A stretch of DNA of 64,000 nt. Origin: BOG-908 sp964250925 (GTDB lineage Bacteria > Pseudomonadota > Alphaproteobacteria > Acetobacterales > Acetobacteraceae). The DNA lies in the NCBI GenBank assembly GCA_964250925.1, contig CAXUHU010000001.1, positions 1 to 64,000 of the forward strand, written 5' to 3'. Within the stretch, counting starts at the first letter, position 1. Each line of letters begins with the position of its first letter. Position numbers and translations under genes: made by a program. Positions 1-8,030 of this stretch are shown piece after piece. The notes under the pieces are model-generated. The model did no database searches. It saw only the letters and a program-made list of their open reading frames with translations, and was not told the DNA's origin.

Positions 1-48
1 TCACCAGGCACATGACGCCGAGCGGGCCATATCGCATTGCAGCATGAC

Positions 49-66
49 CAGGCTTGGCGTAGCCTG
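49..66 (+). repeat. inverted repeat in the dusB leader
   Basis: Perfect 6-bp inverted repeat CAGGCT / AGCCTG with a 6-base loop, ending 8 bases before the dusB start codon. No Shine-Dalgarno-like sequence is visible between it and the ATG. It could shape translation initiation of dusB or be chance in GC-rich DNA. The rest of bases 1-74 shows no recognisable gene. Confidence 0.3.
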
Positions 67-74
67 CCTAAATC

Positions 75-1121
75 ATGGGCAGTGACTTAAAACCGATCAA
101 ACTGGGCCCGGGCGTCACCATCGAAACGCCCGTCATCCTGGCGCCGATGTCGGGCGTGACCGACCTGCCGTTCCGCCGGCTAGCCAAGCGTTTGGGCACA
201 GGCATGGTGGTTAGCGAGATGATCGCGTCCTGGGCGATGCTGCGGGAAAACCGAAACACGCTGCGCATGGCCGCACTCGACGAGGCAAGCGGGCCGCGCG
301 CCATACAATTGGCCGGCTGCGAGCCAGCGGCGATGGCCGAGGCGGCCCGCATGTCGGCCGATCTGGGCGCCGAGGTGATCGACATCAATTTTGGCTGTCC
401 GGTGCGCAAGGTGGCGGTGGGCCAGCAGGCCGGCTCGGCGCTGATGCGCGATGAAGTGGCGGCCGGCCGCATCCTGGAAGCCACCGTGCAGGCCGTGAAT
501 GTGCCCGTCACGCTGAAGATGCGCATGGGCTGGGATCATCAAAGCCTGAACGCGCCGCGCCTGGCGCAGATCGCCGAGTCGTCCGGCATACGCATGGTGA
601 CGGTGCACGGCCGCACACGGCAGCAATTCTACACCGGCACGGCGGATTGGAGTTTCGTGGGCCAGGTGAAGCGGGCCACCAGCTTGCCGGTGATCGTCAA
701 CGGCGACATTGCCAGCGTGCAGGACGCGGCGGATGCCCGCGCCCGCTCGGGAGCCGACGGGGTCATGGTCGGCCGCGCCTGTTATGGCCGGCCGTGGTTT
801 CCGGCGCAGGTTGCCCATTTCTTGGGCACCGGACGCCACCTGCCGGAGCCGGAGTTGACGCAGCAGCGGTCAATCCTGCTGGAGCACTACGACGCCATGC
901 TGGCCCATTTCGGGGTCGAGGCGGGGCTCAGGCTCGCGCGAAAGCACGTCGCCTGGTACTCGCGCGGCTTGCCTGGCTCGGCGGAGTTCCGCGCCGCAGT
1001 CATGCGGCTGGCCGACGCGCCCTCGGTAGTGGCTCTCATCGGCCGGTTTTACGAGCCGCTCATCGCCGCCGGCGTGGCGCGGCAGATGCCGGCGCCCGAA
1101 GCCGAAACGCTGGCGGCATGA
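75..1121 (+). CDS. dusB: tRNA-dihydrouridine synthase DusB (NifR3)
   Basis: FMN-dependent enzyme reducing uridine to dihydrouridine in tRNA. The 348-residue product has the usual length. Visible motifs are APMSGVTD (23-30, FMN-binding start of the TIM barrel), INFGCPVRKV with catalytic Cys108, LKMRMGWD near residue 147 and VHGRTRQQFYTG. The C-terminal third has the helical tRNA-binding domain signature (ARKHVAWYSRGLPGS). The stop codon overlaps the ntrB start (ATGA), the classical nifR3-ntrB-ntrC arrangement of alphaproteobacteria, so the three genes are probably co-transcribed and translationally coupled. Confidence 0.95.
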   Translation: MGSDLKPIKLGPGVTIETPVILAPMSGVTDLPFRRLAKRLGTGMVVSEMIASWAMLRENRNTLRMAALDEASGPRAIQLAGCEPAAMAEAARMSADLGAEVIDINFGCPVRKVAVGQQAGSALMRDEVAAGRILEATVQAVNVPVTLKMRMGWDHQSLNAPRLAQIAESSGIRMVTVHGRTRQQFYTGTADWSFVGQVKRATSLPVIVNGDIASVQDAADARARSGADGVMVGRACYGRPWFPAQVAHFLGTGRHLPEPELTQQRSILLEHYDAMLAHFGVEAGLRLARKHVAWYSRGLPGSAEFRAAVMRLADAPSVVALIGRFYEPLIAAGVARQMPAPEAETLAA

Positions 1122-2314
1122 GGCTGCCGCTCGCTCGCGCGCGTGCGAGACTGGCCGTCGTCGGTCCGGCAGCTGGCGCTACGCCCGACCCTGGCACGCT
1201 GCTGTCCGCGCTGCCGGTCGCCTGCGCGCTGATCGATGCAGACGACCGGTTCCGCTACGCAAACCCGGCGGCCGAACAGTTTTTTGCCCTGTCGATTGCG
1301 CAGCTTCGAAACCTTAAGCTGGGCGACCTGATAGCCGCGGACAGCCCGTTGTTCCGGTTGATCGAGCAGGTTCGGGCCGGCGAAGTGGTCGTGTCCGATC
1401 ACGACATCGCCTTCGACAGCCCACGGCTGCAACGCCGCAGCGTCACCGTGCAGGGCACGCCGGTGCCGGAGGAGACGGGCCATATTTTGCTGACCTTCCA
1501 GAACGAGTCGGCCGCCCGCACGCTTGACCGCCAGCTTAATTTCCGCAGCGCGGCGCGGTCTGTTGCCGGAATGGCGACCATTCTAGCGCACGAGGTCAAG
1601 AATCCGCTCTCGGGCATCCGAGGTGCGGCGCAGCTGCTGGAGAACACGGTGGGCGCAGCCGACCGCGAGTTGGCCGTGCTGATACGCGACGAGGCTGACC
1701 GGATACGCGCGTTGGTGGAACGCATGGAGGCGTTCGGCGAAAAACCGGTAGTGCGCGACGCGGTCAACATCCATCGCGTGCTGGAGCACGTCAAACGCTT
1801 GGCACAGAACGGATTTGCCGCCCATCTGCGGATCACCGAGCTGTACGACCCGTCGCTGCCGCCCGTGCTGGGCAACCGCGACCAGCTGGTGCAAGTGCTG
1901 CTGAACCTGGTCAAGAACGCTGCAGAGGCTGTCACCAGCGACGCCGGCCCAGACGACCGGGCTTGGGGAGAGATTACGCTCATGACCGCCTATCAGCACG
2001 GCGTGCGCGTGGCGGTGCCGGGCAGCCGGCAGCGCGTTCATCTGCCGCTGGTCGTCACGGTACGCGACAGCGGGCCGGGCATACCGGTAGAGATACGCGA
2101 CAATCTGTTCGACCCGTTTGTCACCAGCAAGCCGACGGGCAGTGGCCTGGGGCTTGCACTCGTGGCCAAGATCATTGGCGAGCACGGGGGGTTGATGGAA
2201 GTGGACAGCCGGCGGGGACGCACCGATTTTCGGCTTTTCCTGCCCATATTGCATGAGGACCGGCCCACGCCCGTGAGCTCCGGTCCCTCGGTACTGGACG
2301 CCAATGGCTGCTGA
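1118..2314 (+). CDS. ntrB: nitrogen regulation sensor histidine kinase NtrB
   Basis: Sensor kinase/phosphatase that controls NtrC, normally under PII (GlnB) control, in nitrogen limitation. The 398-residue cytoplasmic protein starts at the ATG overlapping the dusB stop; the open frame extends further upstream but only inside dusB. A PAS-like sensor region (about 25-135, LPVACALIDADDRFRYANPA) precedes the H-box LAHEVKNPLSG with phospho-acceptor His158. The ATPase domain shows the N-box LLNLVKNAAEA and G-boxes DSGPGIP and GSGLGLALV. No membrane segments are seen, as expected for NtrB and unlike NtrY. Confidence 0.95.
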   Translation: MRLPLARARARLAVVGPAAGATPDPGTLLSALPVACALIDADDRFRYANPAAEQFFALSIAQLRNLKLGDLIAADSPLFRLIEQVRAGEVVVSDHDIAFDSPRLQRRSVTVQGTPVPEETGHILLTFQNESAARTLDRQLNFRSAARSVAGMATILAHEVKNPLSGIRGAAQLLENTVGAADRELAVLIRDEADRIRALVERMEAFGEKPVVRDAVNIHRVLEHVKRLAQNGFAAHLRITELYDPSLPPVLGNRDQLVQVLLNLVKNAAEAVTSDAGPDDRAWGEITLMTAYQHGVRVAVPGSRQRVHLPLVVTVRDSGPGIPVEIRDNLFDPFVTSKPTGSGLGLALVAKIIGEHGGLMEVDSRRGRTDFRLFLPILHEDRPTPVSSGPSVLDANGC

Positions 2315-2323
2315 CCCGTACCG

Positions 2324-3766
2324 GTGAGCATACCGACCGTTCTTGTGGCCGATGACGACCGGTCGATTCGCACCGTTCTTACCCAGGCGCTCGGCCGTGC
2401 CGGGTATCAGGTTCGTGCCACCGGGTCGGCCGCCATGCTCTGGCGTTGGGTTGAGGATGGCGAGGGCGACCTGGTCATCACCGACGTCATCATGCCGGAC
2501 GAGAACGGCCTGGATCTGCTGCCCCGCATGCGTCGCGTGCGCCCCGAGTTGCGGGTGATCGTGATGAGCGCGCAATCCACGCTGATCACCGCGGTGAAGG
2601 CCGCCCAACGGGGTGCGTTCGAGTATCTGCCCAAGCCGTTCGATCTGGCCGAGTTGCTGGCGGTAGTGGCGCGCGCACTGGCCACCTCGTCGATCGCCGC
2701 GCCGGACGCCGAGCCGCGGGACGACGAGGAGAAGCTGCCGCTCATCGGCCGCAGCCAAGCGATGCAGGAGATCTATCGCATCATCGCGCGCCTGACGACC
2801 ACCGACCTCACGGTCATGGTCCATGGCGAGAGCGGCACCGGCAAGGAACTGGTGGCGCGTGCGCTGCACGATTACGGGCGCCGCCGGTCTGGCCCCTTCG
2901 TGGCCATCAACATGGCGGCTATTCCGCGCGAGCTGATAGAGAGCGAACTGTTCGGCCACGAACGCGGCAGTTTCACCGGTGCACACAACAGGAGCCAGGG
3001 AAGGTTTGAGCAGGCAGCCGCCGGCACGCTGTTTCTCGACGAGATCGGTGACATGCCGCCGGAGGCGCAGACGCGGCTGTTGCGCGTGCTGCAGGAAGGC
3101 GAGTTCACCTCGGTTGGCGGCCGAGCACCGATACGCGCCAACGTCCGGATCGTTGCCGCAACCCACCGGGACTTGCGGCAGGCGATCCGTGCCGGGCAAT
3201 TCCGCGAAGACTTGTTCTACCGGCTGAACGTGGTGCCGATCCGGCTGCCGCCGCTGCGCGAGCGGGCCGAAGACGTGGCCGTACTCGCACGTCATTTTCT
3301 CGACAGGGCACGCGAAGCCGGATTGCCTGCAAAGACGCTGGATCAGGGAGCCGTTGAAGCGTTGCGCCGCTATCGCTGGCCCGGAAACGTGCGCGAACTG
3401 GAGAACCTGATGCGCCGGCTGGCTGCGTTGACGCCGCAGGAGGTCATCACAGGGGAGGTGGTTACGGCCGAGCTGACCGAGCCGATGCAGGATTCAGGGG
3501 ACGAACCGGTGGGAGCGCCGCGAGACTTGGGTCAGGCCGTGGAGCGTCACATACGCACCATGCTGGCCGGCAGCAGCGACGGCATACCCACCCGCGATGT
3601 CTATGACCAGGTGATCGCCGAGGTGGAGCGGCCGCTGATCCGCATGACTCTCGCCGCCACGCGGGGCAACCAGATCAAGGCGGCGGAACTGCTCGGCCTG
3701 AACCGCAACACGTTGCGCAAGAAGATCAAGGATCTCGATATTCCTGTCGTTCGCGGCGTGGGGTAG
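2324..3766 (+). CDS. ntrC: nitrogen assimilation response regulator NtrC
   Basis: Sigma-54-dependent enhancer-binding activator. It has 480 residues, starts with GTG and lies 9 bases after ntrB. The receiver domain has the DDD acidic cluster near residue 10, phospho-acceptor Asp54 (VITDVIMPDENG) and YLPKPFD. The AAA+ domain has Walker A GESGTGKE, the sigma-54 contact loop as GSFTGA (usually GAFTGA; Ser is a conservative change) and Walker B TLFLDEIGDMP. A Fis-type helix-turn-helix closes the protein (AAELLGLNRNTLRKKI). The NtrY/NtrX pair that commonly follows in alphaproteobacteria is absent. The stop codon lies inside a strong hairpin. Confidence 0.96.
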   Translation: MSIPTVLVADDDRSIRTVLTQALGRAGYQVRATGSAAMLWRWVEDGEGDLVITDVIMPDENGLDLLPRMRRVRPELRVIVMSAQSTLITAVKAAQRGAFEYLPKPFDLAELLAVVARALATSSIAAPDAEPRDDEEKLPLIGRSQAMQEIYRIIARLTTTDLTVMVHGESGTGKELVARALHDYGRRRSGPFVAINMAAIPRELIESELFGHERGSFTGAHNRSQGRFEQAAAGTLFLDEIGDMPPEAQTRLLRVLQEGEFTSVGGRAPIRANVRIVAATHRDLRQAIRAGQFREDLFYRLNVVPIRLPPLRERAEDVAVLARHFLDRAREAGLPAKTLDQGAVEALRRYRWPGNVRELENLMRRLAALTPQEVITGEVVTAELTEPMQDSGDEPVGAPRDLGQAVERHIRTMLAGSSDGIPTRDVYDQVIAEVERPLIRMTLAATRGNQIKAAELLGLNRNTLRKKIKDLDIPVVRGVG

Positions 3767-3801
3767 CGATCTTCGGATCGACCCCGGCGTTCGCCTGGGG
3801 T
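3760..3801 (+). promoter_or_regulatory. two mutually exclusive hairpins after ntrC
   Basis: Hairpin 1 pairs GGGGT (3760-3764) and CGATC (3767-3771) with GATCG and ACCCC (3776-3785) around a TTCG tetraloop, and contains the ntrC stop codon. Hairpin 2 pairs the same ACCCC (3781-3785), plus GGC, with GCC and GGGGT (3797-3801) around a GTTC loop, with one bulged T. The ACCCC segment can join only one of them. There is no U-tract. The layout resembles an attenuator or switch between ntrC and the lipoprotein gene; the function is inferred from structure only. Confidence 0.4.
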
Positions 3802-3829
3802 AGCATCAGCCGCGAAGCGGAGTGACCGG

Positions 3830-4150
3830 ATGCGCATAGCCCTGACGATCGCCGCCGCTTGCGCCGTGCTGGCCGCCTGTGCCTTGACGGACGGCGGTGC
3901 GGACCAGCCCACGGCGCCGCTCGTGCTGCTGGACTCCTACCTGATCGCGCATGGCATGGCGACGAGTTATGCGAACAACCCGGATGCCGACATCGCCGTG
4001 GTTCAGGAGTTGGCGCGGCTCGATGGTCGCGCGGCCGAGGCGGTCCGTGCGCTGGGGCAACGGCGCGGTGGCGACGTGGGTGAGACGTCGCAGGCCATCG
4101 CCGCGCTGACCAATTACGCCGCGCGTCAATCCGCCTTCGCCCAGCAGTAG
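3830..4150 (+). CDS. small putative lipoprotein
   Basis: 106-residue protein with a short lipoprotein signal: Arg2, a hydrophobic stretch, and the lipobox LAAC with Cys17 as predicted acylated residue. The mature part is alanine-rich and mostly helical, without a domain I recognise. The start is supported by GGAG (3820-3823) at good spacing. It sits between ntrC and the ABC ATPase, 25 bases from the latter, so the pair may be co-transcribed. No function can be assigned; a periplasmic role is the only inference the signal allows. Confidence 0.7.
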   Translation: MRIALTIAAACAVLAACALTDGGADQPTAPLVLLDSYLIAHGMATSYANNPDADIAVVQELARLDGRAAEAVRALGQRRGGDVGETSQAIAALTNYAARQSAFAQQ

Positions 4151-4175
4151 GATTTCGGGCGTCTCGGCTGCCTCT

Positions 4176-5228
4176 ATGAGCGGGATGTCCGTGCGCGGGC
4201 TGACGGTGGAGCGCGCCGGGCGCGTGGTTCTGGAGGACGTGTCGCTCAGCGTGCCGGCCCGGTCCGTCACCGCTTTGTTGGGCCTGGCGGGGGCGGGCAA
4301 GACCTCGTTGCTTGCCGCCATCGCCGGACTGCTGCCGCTTGCGCGCGGCGCGGTGTTTCAAGGTGGTACGGAGATTACCCAATCAGCGGAAGGGCGGCGT
4401 GGCATCGGCTTCCTGGCGCCTGGCACCTTCTTGCCTCAAGGTCGCCAAGTTCAGGCGGCATTGCGCAGGCTGGCAGCGACTCGTGACACCGCCAGCGTGG
4501 ATGACCGCATCCAGCAGCTCGCGCTGTCGCACGTAGCTGCCCGGCCGACCGGGACACTGTCACATGGTGAACAGAGCCTGGCGCTGACGGCTGCGCGCCT
4601 GGGGCCGCCCGGCGACGCACTGCTGGTCGATGAAGCGGGGATGGGGTTGGACGAGACGGCGCAATCCAGCCTTCAGGCCGCCCTGCGCAGGGTGGCCGAC
4701 GAAGGCCGGCTCGTGCTCCTGGCAACGCGTTCGCCGGCCGTGGCGCTGACAGCCGATTACTTGGTGCTGCTGAGTGAGGGCCGCGTTCTCCAGGCGGGCA
4801 GTCCGGCCAGCTTATACGACGAACCATGTTGTGCGGCGGCCGCCCGGTTGACCGGACGGGCCAACATACTGACGGGTGCGGTGCGCGAGCTGCGGCCCGG
4901 CCACTTCGTCTGGGCTGCCGGAGGCCGCTTCGTCCAGGCTTCCAGGGCCGACACACCCAGGCCAGCGCTGGGCAGCCCGATCTCGCTCTGCCTTCGGCCC
5001 GAGCGCGTTACGTTATCAGGATTGCAGGCTGACTCCGACAACGCGGTGGACGGCACGATCGTGGATGTGCGTTCGGCCGGACCGCTGGTGTACGTGCTGG
5101 CCGATACGCCTCTGGGCCGCATGCAGATTTCGGTGCCGAGTTGGGGGATTGCACCCTATCCAGCGGCCGGGCAGCCGGCACGCCTCGGCTGGCATGCCGG
5201 CGCCTGCCACGTCCTGGGCAAGGCGTGA
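4176..5228 (+). CDS. orphan ABC-type ATPase with degenerate motifs
   Basis: 350 residues with the layout of an importer ATPase of the MalK/PotA/ModC type: nucleotide-binding domain (about 1-230), then a TOBE-like C-terminal domain (SPISLCLRPERVTL onward). Walker A is present (GLAGAGKTS), the signature is LSHGEQ instead of LSGGQ, and Walker B is LLVDEA instead of LLLDEP. The Q-loop glutamine is not recognisable (GFLAPGTFLPQ) and the switch histidine is replaced by arginine (LLATRSP). No permease or solute-binding gene is adjacent. It may be a slow or inactive ATPase or a regulatory relic; the fold is certain, the activity is not. Confidence 0.8.
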   Translation: MSGMSVRGLTVERAGRVVLEDVSLSVPARSVTALLGLAGAGKTSLLAAIAGLLPLARGAVFQGGTEITQSAEGRRGIGFLAPGTFLPQGRQVQAALRRLAATRDTASVDDRIQQLALSHVAARPTGTLSHGEQSLALTAARLGPPGDALLVDEAGMGLDETAQSSLQAALRRVADEGRLVLLATRSPAVALTADYLVLLSEGRVLQAGSPASLYDEPCCAAAARLTGRANILTGAVRELRPGHFVWAAGGRFVQASRADTPRPALGSPISLCLRPERVTLSGLQADSDNAVDGTIVDVRSAGPLVYVLADTPLGRMQISVPSWGIAPYPAAGQPARLGWHAGACHVLGKA

Positions 5229-5282
5229 TCGCATGAGGTCGAACCTTCCATCGCGGTCAACTCGCTCGCAAGTGTATGGCGG

Positions 5283-5313
5283 GAAAACAATAGCGGCTTC
5301 GGCTGCCGGAGCC
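5283..5313 (-). terminator. probable terminator of hpnN
   Basis: Read on the minus strand, 13 bases after the hpnN stop, an 8-bp stem (arms 5306-5313 and 5295-5302, one G-U wobble, 3-base loop CTG) is followed by the T-rich run GCTATTGTTTTC. This is a reasonable intrinsic terminator. Its core is nearly repeated downstream of rne. Confidence 0.5.
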
Positions 5314-5326
5314 ACCGTCCACGCGA

Positions 5327-7954
5327 TCAGGCGAGAACCTTGTCGATGCCGCCGAAGATGACGTGCGGGCGTGGCAGGATGACGAGCAGAGCCGGCACGA
5401 ACAGCAACGTGGTGGCAACCGTGCAGCCCAGGCTGATCAGCAGCAGAGTACCCATGCTGGCGGTGCCAGGATGGGCGGACAGCGCCAGCGAGCCGAACGC
5501 CGTGCCGGTGGTCAGCGCCGAGAAGATTACCGCGCGCGCCGTGGCAGAGCCGAGAAAGCGGGTGATCCCGGCGCGCCAGTTCATCACGAAGTAGATGTTG
5601 AACGACACGCCGACGCCCAACAGCAACGGCAATGCTATGATGTTGGCGAAGTTCAGGCTGATGCCCGCAGAACGGATGATAACCACCGTAAGCAGCGCGG
5701 ATACCAGCAACGGTGTCATCACCAGCATCACGTCCAGCGCACGCCGCAGCGCCACGGCAAGGATGATGGCAATGGCCAGGATAGCGCTGATGGCTGCGAT
5801 CCTGAAGGCGCCCACAATGGTGCGGGCGCTCTGCACGATTTCGACCGCCGAACCGCTGGCTTGCGGCATCACCGGCTCGACCTCGTTGACGAAGCGGTGC
5901 AGCGAGGCGCTGTCGTGCACGTGCGGGCGCGGCAGCACCTCGATGCGGGCGCGGCCGTCCGGCAGCAGCCAGTCGCGCCGCAGCTTGGCCGGCACGTCGG
6001 CCAGGCTGACAGGCGTGGCTGCCAGTGCGGTGCGCAGGCGGGCGAGCTGCATCGGCAGGAAGCGCACGAGCGCGTCGTTCGCCGACAGCAGCGTGGCATC
6101 CGGCGCAGCCTGCAACCGGTCCAAGTCGGCCGTGATCGCGCGCAACGGGTTGCCGGGCGCCAGCTTGCTGGCGACGGCGTGCAGCCGCGCATCCAGAGAC
6201 GCAGTAGCGCGGCGCAGATCGGCGGCGCTGGCGGGCAGTAGCTGGGCGGGGGGCGTCAATGTGGGCGCCAGCACGCTGGCGGCATCGGCGATCGCCGCCA
6301 GCTTGGCCGGTTGTTCGGCCGGAACGAAGCTGTTGAGCGAGAGCACGTCCTGCACGCTGGGCAGCTTGGCCAGCGAGGCCGAGACCATGCGCACGGCGCC
6401 GAGAGACGGGAGGACTGCCTCGATCGTGTAGGGGTTGGTGATCGGGTCGTCCATAAGATCGTTCAGCGTGGTCACTGCCTCGGTATGCTGGTTCTTGGTG
6501 TGCAGCGGGTCGCCGTCGAATTGAATCGACGGTGTCAGAATTACGCCGGCCAGTGCCAGCAGAGTGAACACGGCCAGGATCGGCCAGTGCAGTGGACGCA
6601 CGATCGGCTCCAGCCGTCGCAGCGCCATGACGCCCACCTCCTCGTCTTCCTGGTCTGGGCGGAACTGGACCAGCAGGGCGGGCAGGATCGTCAGCGTGCA
6701 GAGGAACGCGATCAGCATGCCGCCGCCGGCGATGATGCCGAGCTGGGCCACGCCCACGAAGCTGGTCGGCGTGAAAGCCAGGAAGCCGCTGGCGGTAGCC
6801 AGGGCTGCCACCAGGATCTGTGCGCCAGAACCGCGGCCGGTTTCGCGCAGGGCGTCGATCAGCGCCGGGTGGCTGTGCCGCCGCTCGCGAAAGCGAACGG
6901 TAAACTGGATGGCAAAATCGACCGCGATGCCCACGAACAGGATTGCGAAGGCAACCGAGATCAGGTTCAGCGTGCCGACGGCGATAGCCGCGAAGCCGGT
7001 GGTCAGGAGCAATCCCAGCACCAGCGTGGTCGCGATCGGCACGACCAAGCGCCACGAGCGGACCGCCGCGAACAGCCAGACGATCACCAGCAGGAAGCTA
7101 CCGCCCAAGCCGATGGCCGCGCCCTGGGCGACCGAAGAGAACTCCTCATCGTCGAGCGCCACCGATCCGGTGATGCGCACGCGCGCCTGGCCGGACTGCA
7201 CATCGGGCAGGTTTGCGATCGCCGCCCGCATGGCCGTGGTTGCCGCACCGCCAGGCTGCAGCGCGCTGAAATCGAGCACGGGCTTGACGGTGACGAAGCG
7301 GAACCGGCCGGCTTGCTGGGCCAGGGGTCCAGCCAGCAGGTTCTCCCAGGAGAGCGGCGCAGGGTGCCCATCTGCCGCCTCGGACAGGGCAGTGTGGAAC
7401 TGTGCCATCGCCGGGCCCAGCCCCGCCGCCTCAATGCCCCGGTCCGCACCTTCGGCGACCAGAGACAAAGCGGAGAACAGGCCGCGCAGGGTAGGGTCGG
7501 CCACGAGTTGGCCCAAGAACGGCTGGGCATCGACGGTGCGCTCCAGCAGGTCGGTCAGCGCGGCCGTGTCGATCAGCAGAAAGGCGTTGCGCTGCAGGTA
7601 GTCCGAACTGTCGGGCTGGCTAACGCTGCCGAACAGCTTTGGCATCGCGCGCAGCTTGACGGCCAGGGCGGAGGCGGTCGCCTCGGCCTCCTCGGGTATC
7701 TTGCCGTCGATGACAGCCACCAGCACGCCGTCGTTCTGCGGGAAGGCGGTGGCCAGCGCGGCGCCGGTCCTCTTCCAGGGCAAGGAGGCGGCGAACATCT
7801 GTCCGGTATCGGTGGTGACGCCGAGCCGGTGGCTGGCGGCATAGAGGCTGAGACCTGCGAGCAGCAGGGCCACCGCCATGGTCTTAAACCTGTTGCAACT
7901 GCACGTAGCGACAAGGCGCGGAAGGATAGCGCGCACGGCGCTGGCGATAGTCAT
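5327..7954 (-). CDS. hpnN: HpnN-type hopanoid-associated RND/MMPL transporter
   Basis: Inner-membrane protein of the MMPL/RND superfamily, 875 residues, the usual length of HpnN, which shuttles hopanoids to the outer membrane. One N-terminal membrane helix (about 25-42) is followed by a large periplasmic domain and a helix block with the RND-type stretch ILFVGIAVDFAIQF; the layout then repeats (second loop about 470-690, second helix block to the end). No other hpn gene is in the window, so the assignment rests on the protein alone. It is last in a minus-strand series after hom and is closed by a terminator-like hairpin. Confidence 0.88.
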   Translation of the reverse strand: MTIASAVRAILPRLVATCSCNRFKTMAVALLLAGLSLYAASHRLGVTTDTGQMFAASLPWKRTGAALATAFPQNDGVLVAVIDGKIPEEAEATASALAVKLRAMPKLFGSVSQPDSSDYLQRNAFLLIDTAALTDLLERTVDAQPFLGQLVADPTLRGLFSALSLVAEGADRGIEAAGLGPAMAQFHTALSEAADGHPAPLSWENLLAGPLAQQAGRFRFVTVKPVLDFSALQPGGAATTAMRAAIANLPDVQSGQARVRITGSVALDDEEFSSVAQGAAIGLGGSFLLVIVWLFAAVRSWRLVVPIATTLVLGLLLTTGFAAIAVGTLNLISVAFAILFVGIAVDFAIQFTVRFRERRHSHPALIDALRETGRGSGAQILVAALATASGFLAFTPTSFVGVAQLGIIAGGGMLIAFLCTLTILPALLVQFRPDQEDEEVGVMALRRLEPIVRPLHWPILAVFTLLALAGVILTPSIQFDGDPLHTKNQHTEAVTTLNDLMDDPITNPYTIEAVLPSLGAVRMVSASLAKLPSVQDVLSLNSFVPAEQPAKLAAIADAASVLAPTLTPPAQLLPASAADLRRATASLDARLHAVASKLAPGNPLRAITADLDRLQAAPDATLLSANDALVRFLPMQLARLRTALAATPVSLADVPAKLRRDWLLPDGRARIEVLPRPHVHDSASLHRFVNEVEPVMPQASGSAVEIVQSARTIVGAFRIAAISAILAIAIILAVALRRALDVMLVMTPLLVSALLTVVIIRSAGISLNFANIIALPLLLGVGVSFNIYFVMNWRAGITRFLGSATARAVIFSALTTGTAFGSLALSAHPGTASMGTLLLISLGCTVATTLLFVPALLVILPRPHVIFGGIDKVLA

Positions 7955-7981
7955 GCGCCGCCCCTTAGCAGAACAGGTCTC

Positions 7982-8022
7982 AGGGGCCTACGGCCTTTGG
8001 CGGGGTTTTGGGGCAGAGCCCG
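7982..8022. repeat. short inverted repeats between hom and hpnN
   Basis: Two adjacent small hairpins: AGGGGCC/GGCCTTT (7982-7998, 3-base loop, two G-U pairs when read on the plus strand) and GGGC-AGA-GCCC (8012-8022). They lie just past the hom stop codon. No T-run follows in the direction of hom. This could be a weak terminator or a fragment of an extragenic palindrome. Confidence 0.3.
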
Positions 8023-8030
8023 ATACTCTC

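Noticed and set aside
1..74. Possible divergent gene leaving the window on the left
   Set aside because: A few codons from an ATG at 14-12 on the minus strand are visible, too short to judge.
68..526. 152-residue minus-strand frame inside dusB
   Set aside because: Antisense to a strongly conserved enzyme; composition is that of a GC-rich shadow frame.
1583..3295. 570-residue minus-strand open frame across ntrB and ntrC
   Set aside because: Long only because GC-rich third-position bias suppresses stop codons; the plus-strand genes have full domain signatures.
5016..7055. 679-residue minus-strand frame overlapping hpnN in another frame
   Set aside because: Same strand but wrong frame; no domain pattern, while hpnN shows RND signatures throughout.
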